Origin: Ruminococcus sp. UBA1828
GTDB lineage: Bacteria > Bacillota > Clostridia > Oscillospirales > Ruminococcaceae
Direction: 5' to 3'
DNA: 5,135 nucleotides
NCBI GenBank assembly: GCA_002338885.1
Contig: DDJI01000032.1
Location: forward strand, 34,751 to 39,885
Shown here: positions 1-5,135 of the stretch, piece after piece
Position numbering within the stretch: position 1 is the first letter of the stretch
Layout of the letters: the number at the start of each line of letters is the position of its first letter
The notes under the pieces: model-generated
What the model saw: only the letters and a program-made list of their open reading frames with translations
The model's database searches: none
What the model was told of the DNA's origin: nothing
Position numbers and translations under genes: made by a program

Positions 1-142
1 ATTTATTTGAATGCTAACGAGCGCTGAATATATGTTTTTGGAAATTGATATAGCAAATGGAGAAACAATCGGTGTTTTTGGCGCGCGCCTGTTCAATATG
101 ATTAATATATTATTAAATTTAGCAATCCGAAAGGGGAATCTA

Positions 143-171
143 TTGAATACAGCTATCGTATCTAATATAAT
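143..171 (+). promoter_or_regulatory. Putative SigA-type promoter of the ABC operon
   Basis: A TTGAAT box (143-148) and a perfect TATAAT box (166-171) are separated by 17 nt, the optimal spacing for the vegetative sigma factor. The -35 box matches the TTGACA consensus at four of six positions. Transcription would start near 178, giving a leader of about 45 nt before the ATG at 223. The surrounding 1-222 stretch is AT-rich and holds no convincing gene, which fits a promoter region. This is a sequence match only. AT-rich DNA often contains TATAAT by chance, so confidence is moderate. Confidence 0.55.
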
Positions 172-222
172 TAGAATAGCAATACAAGCGGATTAAGCGC
201 TTGGGAAAGGAAGGTTTTAAGC

Positions 223-999
223 ATGGCGCAGGATGAGAAAACTAAAGTCAAGCCGGCGGTATCGGTAAGGGATCTTACGAAGATATTCGTCATAGGCAAG
301 GAAAAAGTAAAGGCTCTTTCCGGTGTCAACCTTGACATATATGAAAACGAGATTGTCTGCCTTTTGGGTACCTCCGGTTCAGGTAAATCCACATTGCTCA
401 ACATGATGGCGGGACTTGAAAAGCCCACTAAGGGAAGCATAACGATTTTCGGGCACAGGATAGACAAGATGAGCGAGCGAAAGCTTGTTTTGTTCCGGCA
501 GAAGTATATGGGCTTTGTTTTTCAGGCGTATAATCTGATGCCCAACCTGAATGCAATAGAAAACGTGAGCATGCCGCTGGCGTTCGCGGGGGAAAAGAGA
601 AAATCCCGAGAGAAAAAAGCCAGGGAAATGCTCAAGCTTTGCGGACTGGGCAAGCGCATGAAGCATAAACCGACGCAGATGTCAGGAGGCCAGCAGCAAA
701 GAGTCGGAATAGCGAGGGCGTTTGTTGCCAAACCAAAGCTGGTGTTTGCGGACGAGCCGACGGGAAACCTTGACACGAGAACTACCATTGAAATCATGGA
801 GATGATGGTTTCGATGGCGCGTCAGAACCACCAGACGCTTGTCATAGTGACGCACGACGTTGAAATAGCGTCTTACGCCGATAAGATTTATCACATTATC
901 GACGGAACCATATCGTCTGTGGAGGACAACAGATCCAAACAGATAGCAGTGGGATCAAAGGAAGCTGCGCAGATAGTTGCGGCAGCCGAATCAGTATAA
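223..999 (+). CDS. ABC transporter ATP-binding protein, MacB/LolD type
   Basis: This 258-residue protein is the cytosolic ATPase of a MacB/LolD/FtsE-type ABC system. All nucleotide-binding motifs are intact: Walker A GTSGSGKST (49-57), Q-loop Gln101 in FVFQAYNLMP, signature MSGGQQQR (153-160), Walker B LVFADE with catalytic Glu178 (173-178), D-loop GNLD (181-184) and switch His211 in VTHD. The phrases ADEPTGNLD and FQxYNLxP are typical of this subfamily. After about residue 232 a tail of some 25 residues ending in an Ala-rich stretch extends past the usual end of the fold. The start is chosen because AGGAAGG (208-214) lies 8 nt upstream. It is the first gene of the operon, and its natural partner is the permease at 2901-4400. 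It should act as a dimer bound to the permease coupling helices. The substrate cannot be told from the ATPase. Confidence 0.95.
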   Translation: MAQDEKTKVKPAVSVRDLTKIFVIGKEKVKALSGVNLDIYENEIVCLLGTSGSGKSTLLNMMAGLEKPTKGSITIFGHRIDKMSERKLVLFRQKYMGFVFQAYNLMPNLNAIENVSMPLAFAGEKRKSREKKAREMLKLCGLGKRMKHKPTQMSGGQQQRVGIARAFVAKPKLVFADEPTGNLDTRTTIEIMEMMVSMARQNHQTLVIVTHDVEIASYADKIYHIIDGTISSVEDNRSKQIAVGSKEAAQIVAAAESV

Positions 1000-1019
1000 A
1001 ACGGAAAGGACAGATAGCC

Positions 1020-2870
1020 ATGAAAAAATTATTAGCAGTAGTTTTATGCCTGCTTGTCGCAATGGGAACACTCTCTGCGAACATGTTTGCGGCGCAAAAC
1101 ACGGATACAGATACAGATGATACGCCATCGACGCCTCAGACGCCTGTAGTTGTGATTGACCACGACGTATCAATACTCAATCCTACAGTCAGCGCGCAGA
1201 CGATAAACGCAGGAGACGTATTCTACATAGGCTTTACCCTCAACGGAAACTCCACTCTTACATATGACGGATACACCAACCCGTTCCATTGGGATTCATC
1301 CGTGAGAACAACCGTGTCGGTGTCCGGAAACGGCTTCACACTTGCAGGCTCTTTGGCTGAGCAGGAGCTGTTTAACGGATACAACTCTGTTGCGATCCTG
1401 TCGGATGAGTCTTTGGAAACCGGACGTTACACCGTTACACTCACCGTGACATGCGGCTCGGCGACCGATTCAAGGAGCTTTAACATTGACGTTGAGAACT
1501 CAACCGTAACGCTGGATGAGTCTAAGGATGTGCCTTCGTTCATCCTCGCCGGAGCGTCCATACCGCAGGGAAAGGGCAAGTCTGAGCTGTCTACTAAGCT
1601 CAACATAGAGCTTAAAAACCCCACAAACTACACCGCGCGCGATGTAGAGGTGTCAATATCTAACCTCGGCACTATCGTTTTGAACACCTACACCGACACA
1701 GTCAACATAGGCGATGTTGCCGGCGGCGACACGGCTATAGCAACCTTCCCGATAGTATTCCCCGAATATCCCGAGGCTCAGTCTACCGTAACCATCAACG
1801 TCAGGTACCATGACGCAGCGGGAAATGAGCTGACGTCGAGCTACAACGTCTTCCTTCAGGCAACTGTCAAGGACAAGGCCGAAGAGCCTGTAGACACATC
1901 TTCGCTCACTCCTAAGGTCATAGTTTCAAACTACAATACCGACGTTGAGAAGATAGTGTCGGGCGATGAATTTGTGCTTACTTTCGTGCTCAAGAACACC
2001 AGCCTTGACAAGGACGTAATGAACATGACTGTTGACGTCATCCCCGGAACGGACGGAACGGAAGGCTCAAGCGGCACAATATTCTCCCCGATAGACGGAA
2101 CCACATCATTCTACACCGCTCAGCTCGATAAAAACGGCGAGCTTGAGTACTCTATCAAGCTCAAGACAAGCGCCTCTGCAGGTGCAAGATCATACCCCGT
2201 AACAATCAGATACAGCTTTGAGTATGAGAGCAACGGCGTATATTCTCAGGGCAGCGGCGAAATGGATATAAACCTCCCCGTAACTCAGCCTATCAAGTTC
2301 GAGCTTATGGAGTGGTATCCTCCTACGGAGTGCTACGGCTCACAGGGCTGCGCGATAAGCTTCCAGTACTTCAACAAGTCCAAGAACCCCATGACAAACC
2401 TCTCTGTAAGCGTAGAGGGCGACTTCAATATGCCCACTCAGTATGTGGGAACGCTTGCTGCGTCGAGCTACGATTACTTCAGCGGAATGATATACCCCAA
2501 CGACCCGACTGCTGTCGGAGAAACCAAGACAGCAATACTTGTATTCACATTTGAGGATGCGTCGAGCAATGAGCAAAGAGTTGAGTACCCGTTCGACGTC
2601 TTGATATGTGAGGAAACCGTTGTTGACGACCCGTCAATGGGCGGCGATATCGGCGGCGACATAGGAACGCTTCCGCCTGTTGACCCCGGCATGCCCGGCA
2701 TGACCGACGACACCGTCTCCGAGGGCCTTCCCACATGGGCTAAGTACCTCATTTACATAGGCGCTCCTGTCCTTGTGATAGCGGTTATAGTTGTAATCGT
2801 TGTTGTAGTTAAAAAGAAGAGAAAGGCGGCATTGTTAGCTGACGATGATGATGACGACGACGAGGAGTAA
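1020..2870 (+). CDS. Secreted, membrane-anchored CARDB/COG1361-like protein
   Basis: The protein has 616 residues and probable type I topology. Residues 1-25 form a Sec signal peptide (MKKLLAVV start, hydrophobic core, likely cleavage after A20 or after FAA at 25). A Thr/Asp/Pro-rich linker (26-43) follows. Then come about four beta-rich segments, roughly 44-160, 165-285, 297-422 and 424-532, with alternating hydrophobic strands and motifs such as GDEFVLTFVLKNTS and LNIELKNPTNYTARDVEV. These resemble the CARDB/COG1361 Ig-like adhesion or scaffold domains common in Clostridia. A Gly/Pro/Asp linker (539-570) leads to a transmembrane helix (576-597), the stop-transfer KKKRK (598-602) and a cytosolic poly-Asp tail (608-616). 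AAAGGA (1005-1010) lies 9 nt before the ATG, and the ATPase ends 20 nt upstream. Lying between the ATPase and permease genes, it is probably a partner or client of that exporter. Domain boundaries are estimated by eye, no catalytic motif is visible, and the function is unknown. Confidence 0.85.
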   Translation: MKKLLAVVLCLLVAMGTLSANMFAAQNTDTDTDDTPSTPQTPVVVIDHDVSILNPTVSAQTINAGDVFYIGFTLNGNSTLTYDGYTNPFHWDSSVRTTVSVSGNGFTLAGSLAEQELFNGYNSVAILSDESLETGRYTVTLTVTCGSATDSRSFNIDVENSTVTLDESKDVPSFILAGASIPQGKGKSELSTKLNIELKNPTNYTARDVEVSISNLGTIVLNTYTDTVNIGDVAGGDTAIATFPIVFPEYPEAQSTVTINVRYHDAAGNELTSSYNVFLQATVKDKAEEPVDTSSLTPKVIVSNYNTDVEKIVSGDEFVLTFVLKNTSLDKDVMNMTVDVIPGTDGTEGSSGTIFSPIDGTTSFYTAQLDKNGELEYSIKLKTSASAGARSYPVTIRYSFEYESNGVYSQGSGEMDINLPVTQPIKFELMEWYPPTECYGSQGCAISFQYFNKSKNPMTNLSVSVEGDFNMPTQYVGTLAASSYDYFSGMIYPNDPTAVGETKTAILVFTFEDASSNEQRVEYPFDVLICEETVVDDPSMGGDIGGDIGTLPPVDPGMPGMTDDTVSEGLPTWAKYLIYIGAPVLVIAVIVVIVVVVKKKRKAALLADDDDDDDEE

Positions 2871-2883
2871 TTCCGCGGCATTG

Positions 2884-2900
2884 AAAGGATGGATGGCTGA
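2884..2900 (+). promoter_or_regulatory. Ribosome binding site region of the permease gene
   Basis: AAAGGA (2884-2889) is the best Shine-Dalgarno match. Its spacing of 11 nt to the ATG at 2901 is longer than for the other genes here (8-9 nt). Two decoy ATGs lie in between, at 2889 and 2893. Both open only three-codon frames: ATG GAT GGC TGA ends immediately before the true start, and ATG GCT GAA TGA overlaps it. The start is therefore fixed by the sequence, but initiation may be weaker than for the upstream genes. That is an inference. Confidence 0.6.
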
Positions 2901-4400
2901 ATGAGAAAAATCGATATTATACGCTTTGCCTCCGGAAACTTCCTCAGAAGAAAAGCCAGAAGTGCTCTTACAGTTCTCGGCGTTATCATAGGCACCACCG
3001 CCGTTGTCATCATGCTTTCCATAGGCATAGGAATGAACAAGGGCTTTGAGGATCAGATAAATTCTTACGGAAACATAAGAGAGATCTCGGTCCATCAGAA
3101 ATACGGCTATGTAGACGAGGAGACGGGTGAGTATGTTCAGAATGCGGCGCCCGCACCACTTGACGATATCGCCGTAGAGCAGATAAAGGCAATCGACCAC
3201 GTTCAGGCGTGCTCTCCGTATCAATACAGCTACAGGTACATAATCAAAGATAACACGCAAAAGGCGTCCGCATCTATAGTGGGAATTGACGCCGCATCTA
3301 TGGAGGATTTCGATTATGAGATCCTCTACGGAAGGCTTTTAAACGAGGAAGACGTCGGAACTACAAACTTTGTAATGTGCTTTAACATACCGTTCTACTT
3401 TTACGATATGCGTGGCGGCGAGGAGATTTACTACCACGAGCCGGTTGACGGAGAGCAGCTGCCCTTTAACCCCGTAGGCGATTATAAGTACGAGTTTACC
3501 TGGTACTATGACTACGGAACAGGCGCTGTAGACACGTCGAAGCCGAGAATAAAGCTTGTAGAAGGCAACTGCGTCGGCATACTCGTCCAGAAAGCGGGCG
3601 GAGACTATTCTCAGGAAATATACATGGATGTTAAGGGTTTGATGGATATGGACGAGATCCTTGACGACAACCAGCAAAAATACTACAACTCAGGCAGCGA
3701 CTACGGTACCGTTTACGCCTCAAGCAACGTGAATGTGATAGGCGGCAGCAACGTGAATGTGATAGGCGGCAGCAACGTGAATGTGATAGGCGGCATCGGT
3801 ACATCATCCGGCGACGGCACTGATTCGGACAGAGAAAGCATCTACAGCCAGATCACTGTTTTGGCGGATGACACAAACCACGTACAGTCGATAGAAAAAG
3901 AGCTTCGCGCCATGGGCTACGATACAAGCTCGTCAATGGACTACCTGACACAGATGCAGGAGCAGACCAAGTTCCTCCGCTCGATTTTGGGCGCGATAGG
4001 AGTTGTGGCGTTCTTCGTTGCGGCGCTCAGTATCACCAACACAATGGTAATGTCAATTTATGAGCGCACAAGAGAAATAGGCATCATGAAGGTTTTGGGC
4101 TGCAAGCTCTCGGATATAAGAGGCATGTTCCTCATCGAGGCGGGAATCATAGGCGTGATCGGAGGAATACTTGGCATCGGCTTGAGCTATATAGCCTCGG
4201 CAGTTGTAAATACGCTGGCCGCAAAGGGAGGAATGTCGATGGTAGGAATAGACGCATCGACATCTGCACTGTCGGTAATACCTCCGTGGCTTGACCTTGC
4301 CGCACTTGTGCTCGCAACTGCCGTAGGCGTCATCTCCGGACTTTACCCCGCAATAAGAGCAACAAGACTTTCGGCTCTTGACGCAATCAAGAACGAATAA
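2901..4400 (+). CDS. ABC transporter permease, MacB/FtsX family
   Basis: This 499-residue membrane protein has the four-helix MacB layout. It has an amphipathic N-terminus (MRKIDIIRFASGNFLRRKAR), TM1 (about 22-44), a large extracytoplasmic domain (about 45-360), TM2 (362-384), TM3 (411-437) and TM4 (462-483). The family hallmark YERTREIGIMKVLG (387-400) follows TM2, and the usual ending LYPAIRATRLSALDAIKNE follows TM4. Together these indicate an FtsX-type C-terminal domain and a MacB_PCD-like ectodomain. It should dimerise and work with the ATPase at 223-999 as a mechanotransmission-type ABC machine. Two oddities lie in the ectodomain: an aromatic-rich stretch (161-206) and three identical SNVNVIGG octapeptides (275-298). 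A TGA directly abuts the ATG, so 2901 is the earliest possible start in this frame. The gene lies 30 nt after the CARDB-like gene. At about 499 residues it is longer than compact MacB-like permeases of about 400. Family assignment is firm; the substrate is not. Confidence 0.95.
   Translation: MRKIDIIRFASGNFLRRKARSALTVLGVIIGTTAVVIMLSIGIGMNKGFEDQINSYGNIREISVHQKYGYVDEETGEYVQNAAPAPLDDIAVEQIKAIDHVQACSPYQYSYRYIIKDNTQKASASIVGIDAASMEDFDYEILYGRLLNEEDVGTTNFVMCFNIPFYFYDMRGGEEIYYHEPVDGEQLPFNPVGDYKYEFTWYYDYGTGAVDTSKPRIKLVEGNCVGILVQKAGGDYSQEIYMDVKGLMDMDEILDDNQQKYYNSGSDYGTVYASSNVNVIGGSNVNVIGGSNVNVIGGIGTSSGDGTDSDRESIYSQITVLADDTNHVQSIEKELRAMGYDTSSSMDYLTQMQEQTKFLRSILGAIGVVAFFVAALSITNTMVMSIYERTREIGIMKVLGCKLSDIRGMFLIEAGIIGVIGGILGIGLSYIASAVVNTLAAKGGMSMVGIDASTSALSVIPPWLDLAALVLATAVGVISGLYPAIRATRLSALDAIKNE
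3723..3794 (+). repeat. Perfect 3 x 24 bp in-frame tandem repeat in the permease
   Basis: Three adjacent 24-nt units (3723-3746, 3747-3770, 3771-3794) are identical at every base. Each encodes the octapeptide SNVNVIGG, at permease residues 275-298. Because 24 is a multiple of three, gain or loss of a unit would keep the reading frame. The repeat lies in the extracytoplasmic domain, in a Ser/Gly/Asp-rich stretch (about 263-311) that looks like a flexible surface loop. No diverged partial copy is visible on either side. Identity at synonymous sites points to recent duplication or strong homogenisation. Confidence 0.97.
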
Positions 4401-4450
4401 CATGGCAGCCGGTTTGTCGGCAATGATATTTTAGCGTAAATATTATACTA

Positions 4451-4497
4451 AATCGGCACATCTTTAAAAATAGGTGTGCCGATTGCTTTGTTATTTT
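4451..4497 (+). terminator. Rho-independent terminator of the ABC operon
   Basis: AATCGGCACATC (4451-4462) pairs with GGTGTGCCGATT (4473-4484) over 12 bp, all Watson-Crick except one U-G wobble, around a 10-nt A/T-rich loop. The stem is followed by a T-rich run, GCTTTGTTATTTT (4485-4497). It begins 50 nt after the permease stop codon and lies upstream of the next promoter, so it separates the operon from the phosphorylase gene. The reverse orientation lacks a good T tract, so it probably acts only on the + strand. Confidence 0.9.
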
Positions 4498-4542
4498 AAA
4501 CAAAATTATTTTTTCATTCTGTGCAAACTGATATTTTAAGAG

Positions 4543-4563
4543 GATTTAAGCTTCAATTAAATC
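4543..4563. promoter_or_regulatory. Inverted repeat upstream of the phosphorylase promoter
   Basis: GATTTAA (4543-4549) and TTAAATC (4557-4563) are perfect 7-bp arms around the spacer GCTTCAA. Outlying TTTTA (4534-4538) and TAAAA (4564-4568) add to the symmetry, although their spacing is uneven. The right arm ends 7 nt before the -35 box, which is a reasonable place for an activator or repressor site. The sequence is AT-rich, where such symmetry arises easily, and it matches no operator I recognise. Confidence 0.3.
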
Positions 4564-4570
4564 TAAAACG

Positions 4571-4600
4571 TTGACATTTCGTATGAAAAAATTGTATAAT
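4571..4600 (+). promoter_or_regulatory. Strong SigA-type promoter of the phosphorylase gene
   Basis: A perfect TTGACA (4571-4576) and a perfect TATAAT (4595-4600) are separated by 18 nt, one more than the optimum. Transcription would begin near 4607, giving a leader of about 50 nt. It lies after the operon terminator and before the ATG at 4657, so the phosphorylase gene has its own transcription start. A short palindrome, CGATGCATCG (4630-4639), lies in the leader just ahead of the ribosome binding site. Confidence 0.88.
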
Positions 4601-4642
4601 ACAAAGGATGTATTAATTATTATATTGAACGATGCATCGAAT

Positions 4643-4648
4643 AGGGAG
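4643..4648 (+). promoter_or_regulatory. Ribosome binding site deciding the phosphorylase start
   Basis: AGGGAG lies 8 nt before the ATG at 4657. It matters because the first 53 codons encode an unusual repeat that could tempt an annotator to trim the gene. The next in-frame Met is codon 67 (4855), inside the conserved domain. AAAGGAG at 4806-4812 resembles a second site, but no ATG, GTG or TTG lies in frame at a workable distance after it. The full-length start at 4657 is therefore the best choice. Confidence 0.8.
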
Positions 4649-4656
4649 TGATTTAT

Positions 4657-5135
4657 ATGGCAAAGGTACCAGAACCTAAATTTGCAAAGGCATCAGAAGC
4701 TAAAACACCTAAGGCCTCAGAGACTAAGTCAACTAAAGTATCAGAGGTTAAATCAGCTAAGGCGTCGGAGGTTAAATCGACTAAATCCTCAGAGCCGAAA
4801 TTCACAAAGGAGTCGCTGAAGAACGAAATCATAAAGGCGCTCGACAGCACGTTTATGGTTACGCCTGAAAACGCATCAGACAGGCAGTTTTACGAGGCTT
4901 TAAGCTCTATCATTGTAAGAACGCTTGCCGAGAAGCGCCGCAAATACACAAACAAAGTCCATTCGGAAGGACATAAGCAGGTTTACTATATCTCGATGGA
5001 GTTTTTAATGGGCAGGTCCTTAAAGACAAGCCTTTATAACCTCGGAATCGTAAAAGAGGCTGAGGGCGCACTAAAGGATTTAGGCATCAGCCTTGATTCG
5101 CTGTATGCGCAGGAGCCTGACGCAGGACTCGGAAA
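4657..5135 (+). CDS. glgP: Glycogen/starch phosphorylase, N-terminal part, cut by window edge
   Basis: The gene runs off the right edge after 159 codons. Residues 54-159 match the N-terminal part of GT35 alpha-glucan phosphorylases, which use pyridoxal phosphate to release glucose-1-phosphate from glycogen or maltodextrins in the cytosol. The hallmark block is YYISMEFLMGRSL (110-122), followed by NLGI and then EPDAGLG (153-159), the start of the family's EDAGLGNGGLGRLA motif. The catalytic lysine and PLP site lie beyond the window. Clostridial relatives usually reach the YYxSxEF block at about residue 65-70. Here it comes some 45 residues later because of a Lys/Glu/Ser-rich octapeptide repeat (6-53). 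The gene has its own promoter and a terminator upstream, so it is not part of the ABC operon. Family is certain; glgP versus a maltodextrin phosphorylase (malP) cannot be settled here. Confidence 0.93.
   Translation, partial: MAKVPEPKFAKASEAKTPKASETKSTKVSEVKSAKASEVKSTKSSEPKFTKESLKNEIIKALDSTFMVTPENASDRQFYEALSSIIVRTLAEKRRKYTNKVHSEGHKQVYYISMEFLMGRSLKTSLYNLGIVKEAEGALKDLGISLDSLYAQEPDAGLG
4672..4815 (+). repeat. Six diverged 24-nt units encoding ExKxxKxS octapeptides
   Basis: Codons 6-53 of the phosphorylase form six consecutive octapeptides: EPKFAKAS, EAKTPKAS, ETKSTKVS, EVKSAKAS, EVKSTKSS and EPKFTKES. Glu at position 1, Lys at positions 3 and 6 and Ser at position 8 are invariant. The DNA units are related but differ at many third positions, so the array is older than the permease repeat. 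Units 4 and 5 are the closest pair, and the outer units 1 and 6 share EPKF. The segment is basic, lacks hydrophobic core residues and is likely disordered. It is neither a signal peptide nor a known glucan-binding module that I recognise. Confidence 0.93.

Noticed and set aside
1..27. Possible 3' end of an upstream gene (frame 1 runs to TGA at 25-27)
   Set aside because: Only eight codons are visible, and all three forward frames close quickly, so nothing supports or excludes it.
11..196. A 61-codon open frame on the + strand upstream of the ATPase
   Set aside because: It has no ribosome binding site and no recognisable domain, its content is AT-rich, and the best promoter lies inside it. 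It is probably non-coding.
1020..1094. Lipoprotein signal for the CARDB-like protein (Cys10)
   Set aside because: The cysteine lies within the hydrophobic core too close to the N-terminus and lacks a lipobox. A standard signal peptide with an A-x-A type site fits better.
2835..3260. A 141-codon minus-strand open frame across the end of the CARDB-like gene and the start of the permease
   Set aside because: It is antisense to two well-supported genes and has no recognisable domain. Part of its sequence, a Ser/Val-rich run, is the mirror of the poly-Asp tract.
4408..4421. Small hairpin GCCG-GTTTGT-CGGC just after the permease stop
   Set aside because: The stem is only 4 bp with no T tract. The real terminator follows at 4451-4497.
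4672..4815. Phosphorylase repeat region as a CRISPR-like or non-coding direct repeat array
   Set aside because: The units are contiguous with no spacers, stay in frame with a well-initiated gene, and show third-position drift typical of coding DNA.
4653..4850. A 65-codon minus-strand open frame with repeated SDALADLTSDTL-like units
   Set aside because: Its repeats are the complement of the phosphorylase octapeptide array. A 24-nt repeat without stop codons on the antisense strand automatically stays open there.

Overview
The window looks like chromosomal DNA from a low-to-mid GC Gram-positive anaerobe of the class Clostridia, perhaps an Oscillospiraceae/Ruminococcaceae-like gut bacterium. 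This is inferred from four things: strong AGGAGG-type ribosome binding sites, SigA-type promoters with TTGA(CA) and TATAAT boxes, an exporter of MacB type without a TolC- or MacA-like partner, and a clostridial-style glycogen phosphorylase. No species can be named from the sequence alone.

Layout. Positions 1-222 are a non-coding leader with a plausible promoter at 143-171. Positions 223-4400 hold a tight three-gene operon on the + strand, with gaps of 20 and 30 nt: a LolD/MacB-type ABC ATPase (223-999), a secreted and C-terminally membrane-anchored protein of 616 residues with CARDB/COG1361-like beta-sandwich domains (1020-2870), and a MacB/FtsX-family permease of 499 residues (2901-4400). 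The operon ends in a clear intrinsic terminator (4451-4497). A separate, near-consensus promoter (4571-4600) then drives a glycogen phosphorylase gene, which starts at 4657 and runs off the right edge.

How the genes work together. The ATPase and permease should form a homodimeric type VII (MacB-like) ABC machine. Such machines couple cytosolic ATP hydrolysis to movement of an extracytoplasmic domain rather than to transport through a membrane channel. The middle gene sits where many MacB-like operons carry a MacA/HlyD-type periplasmic adaptor, but it encodes a single-pass type I membrane protein with a large beta-rich ectodomain and a poly-aspartate cytosolic tail. The likely reading is an envelope complex in which this protein is a partner or client of the ABC machine; the substrate is unknown. 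The phosphorylase is an independent unit of glycogen or alpha-glucan breakdown.

The least ordinary features are two octapeptide tandem repeats with the same 24-nt period in different genes. One is a perfect 3 x 24 bp repeat inside the ectodomain of the permease. The other is a set of six diverged Lys/Glu/Ser-rich units that form an extra N-terminal tail on the glycogen phosphorylase.
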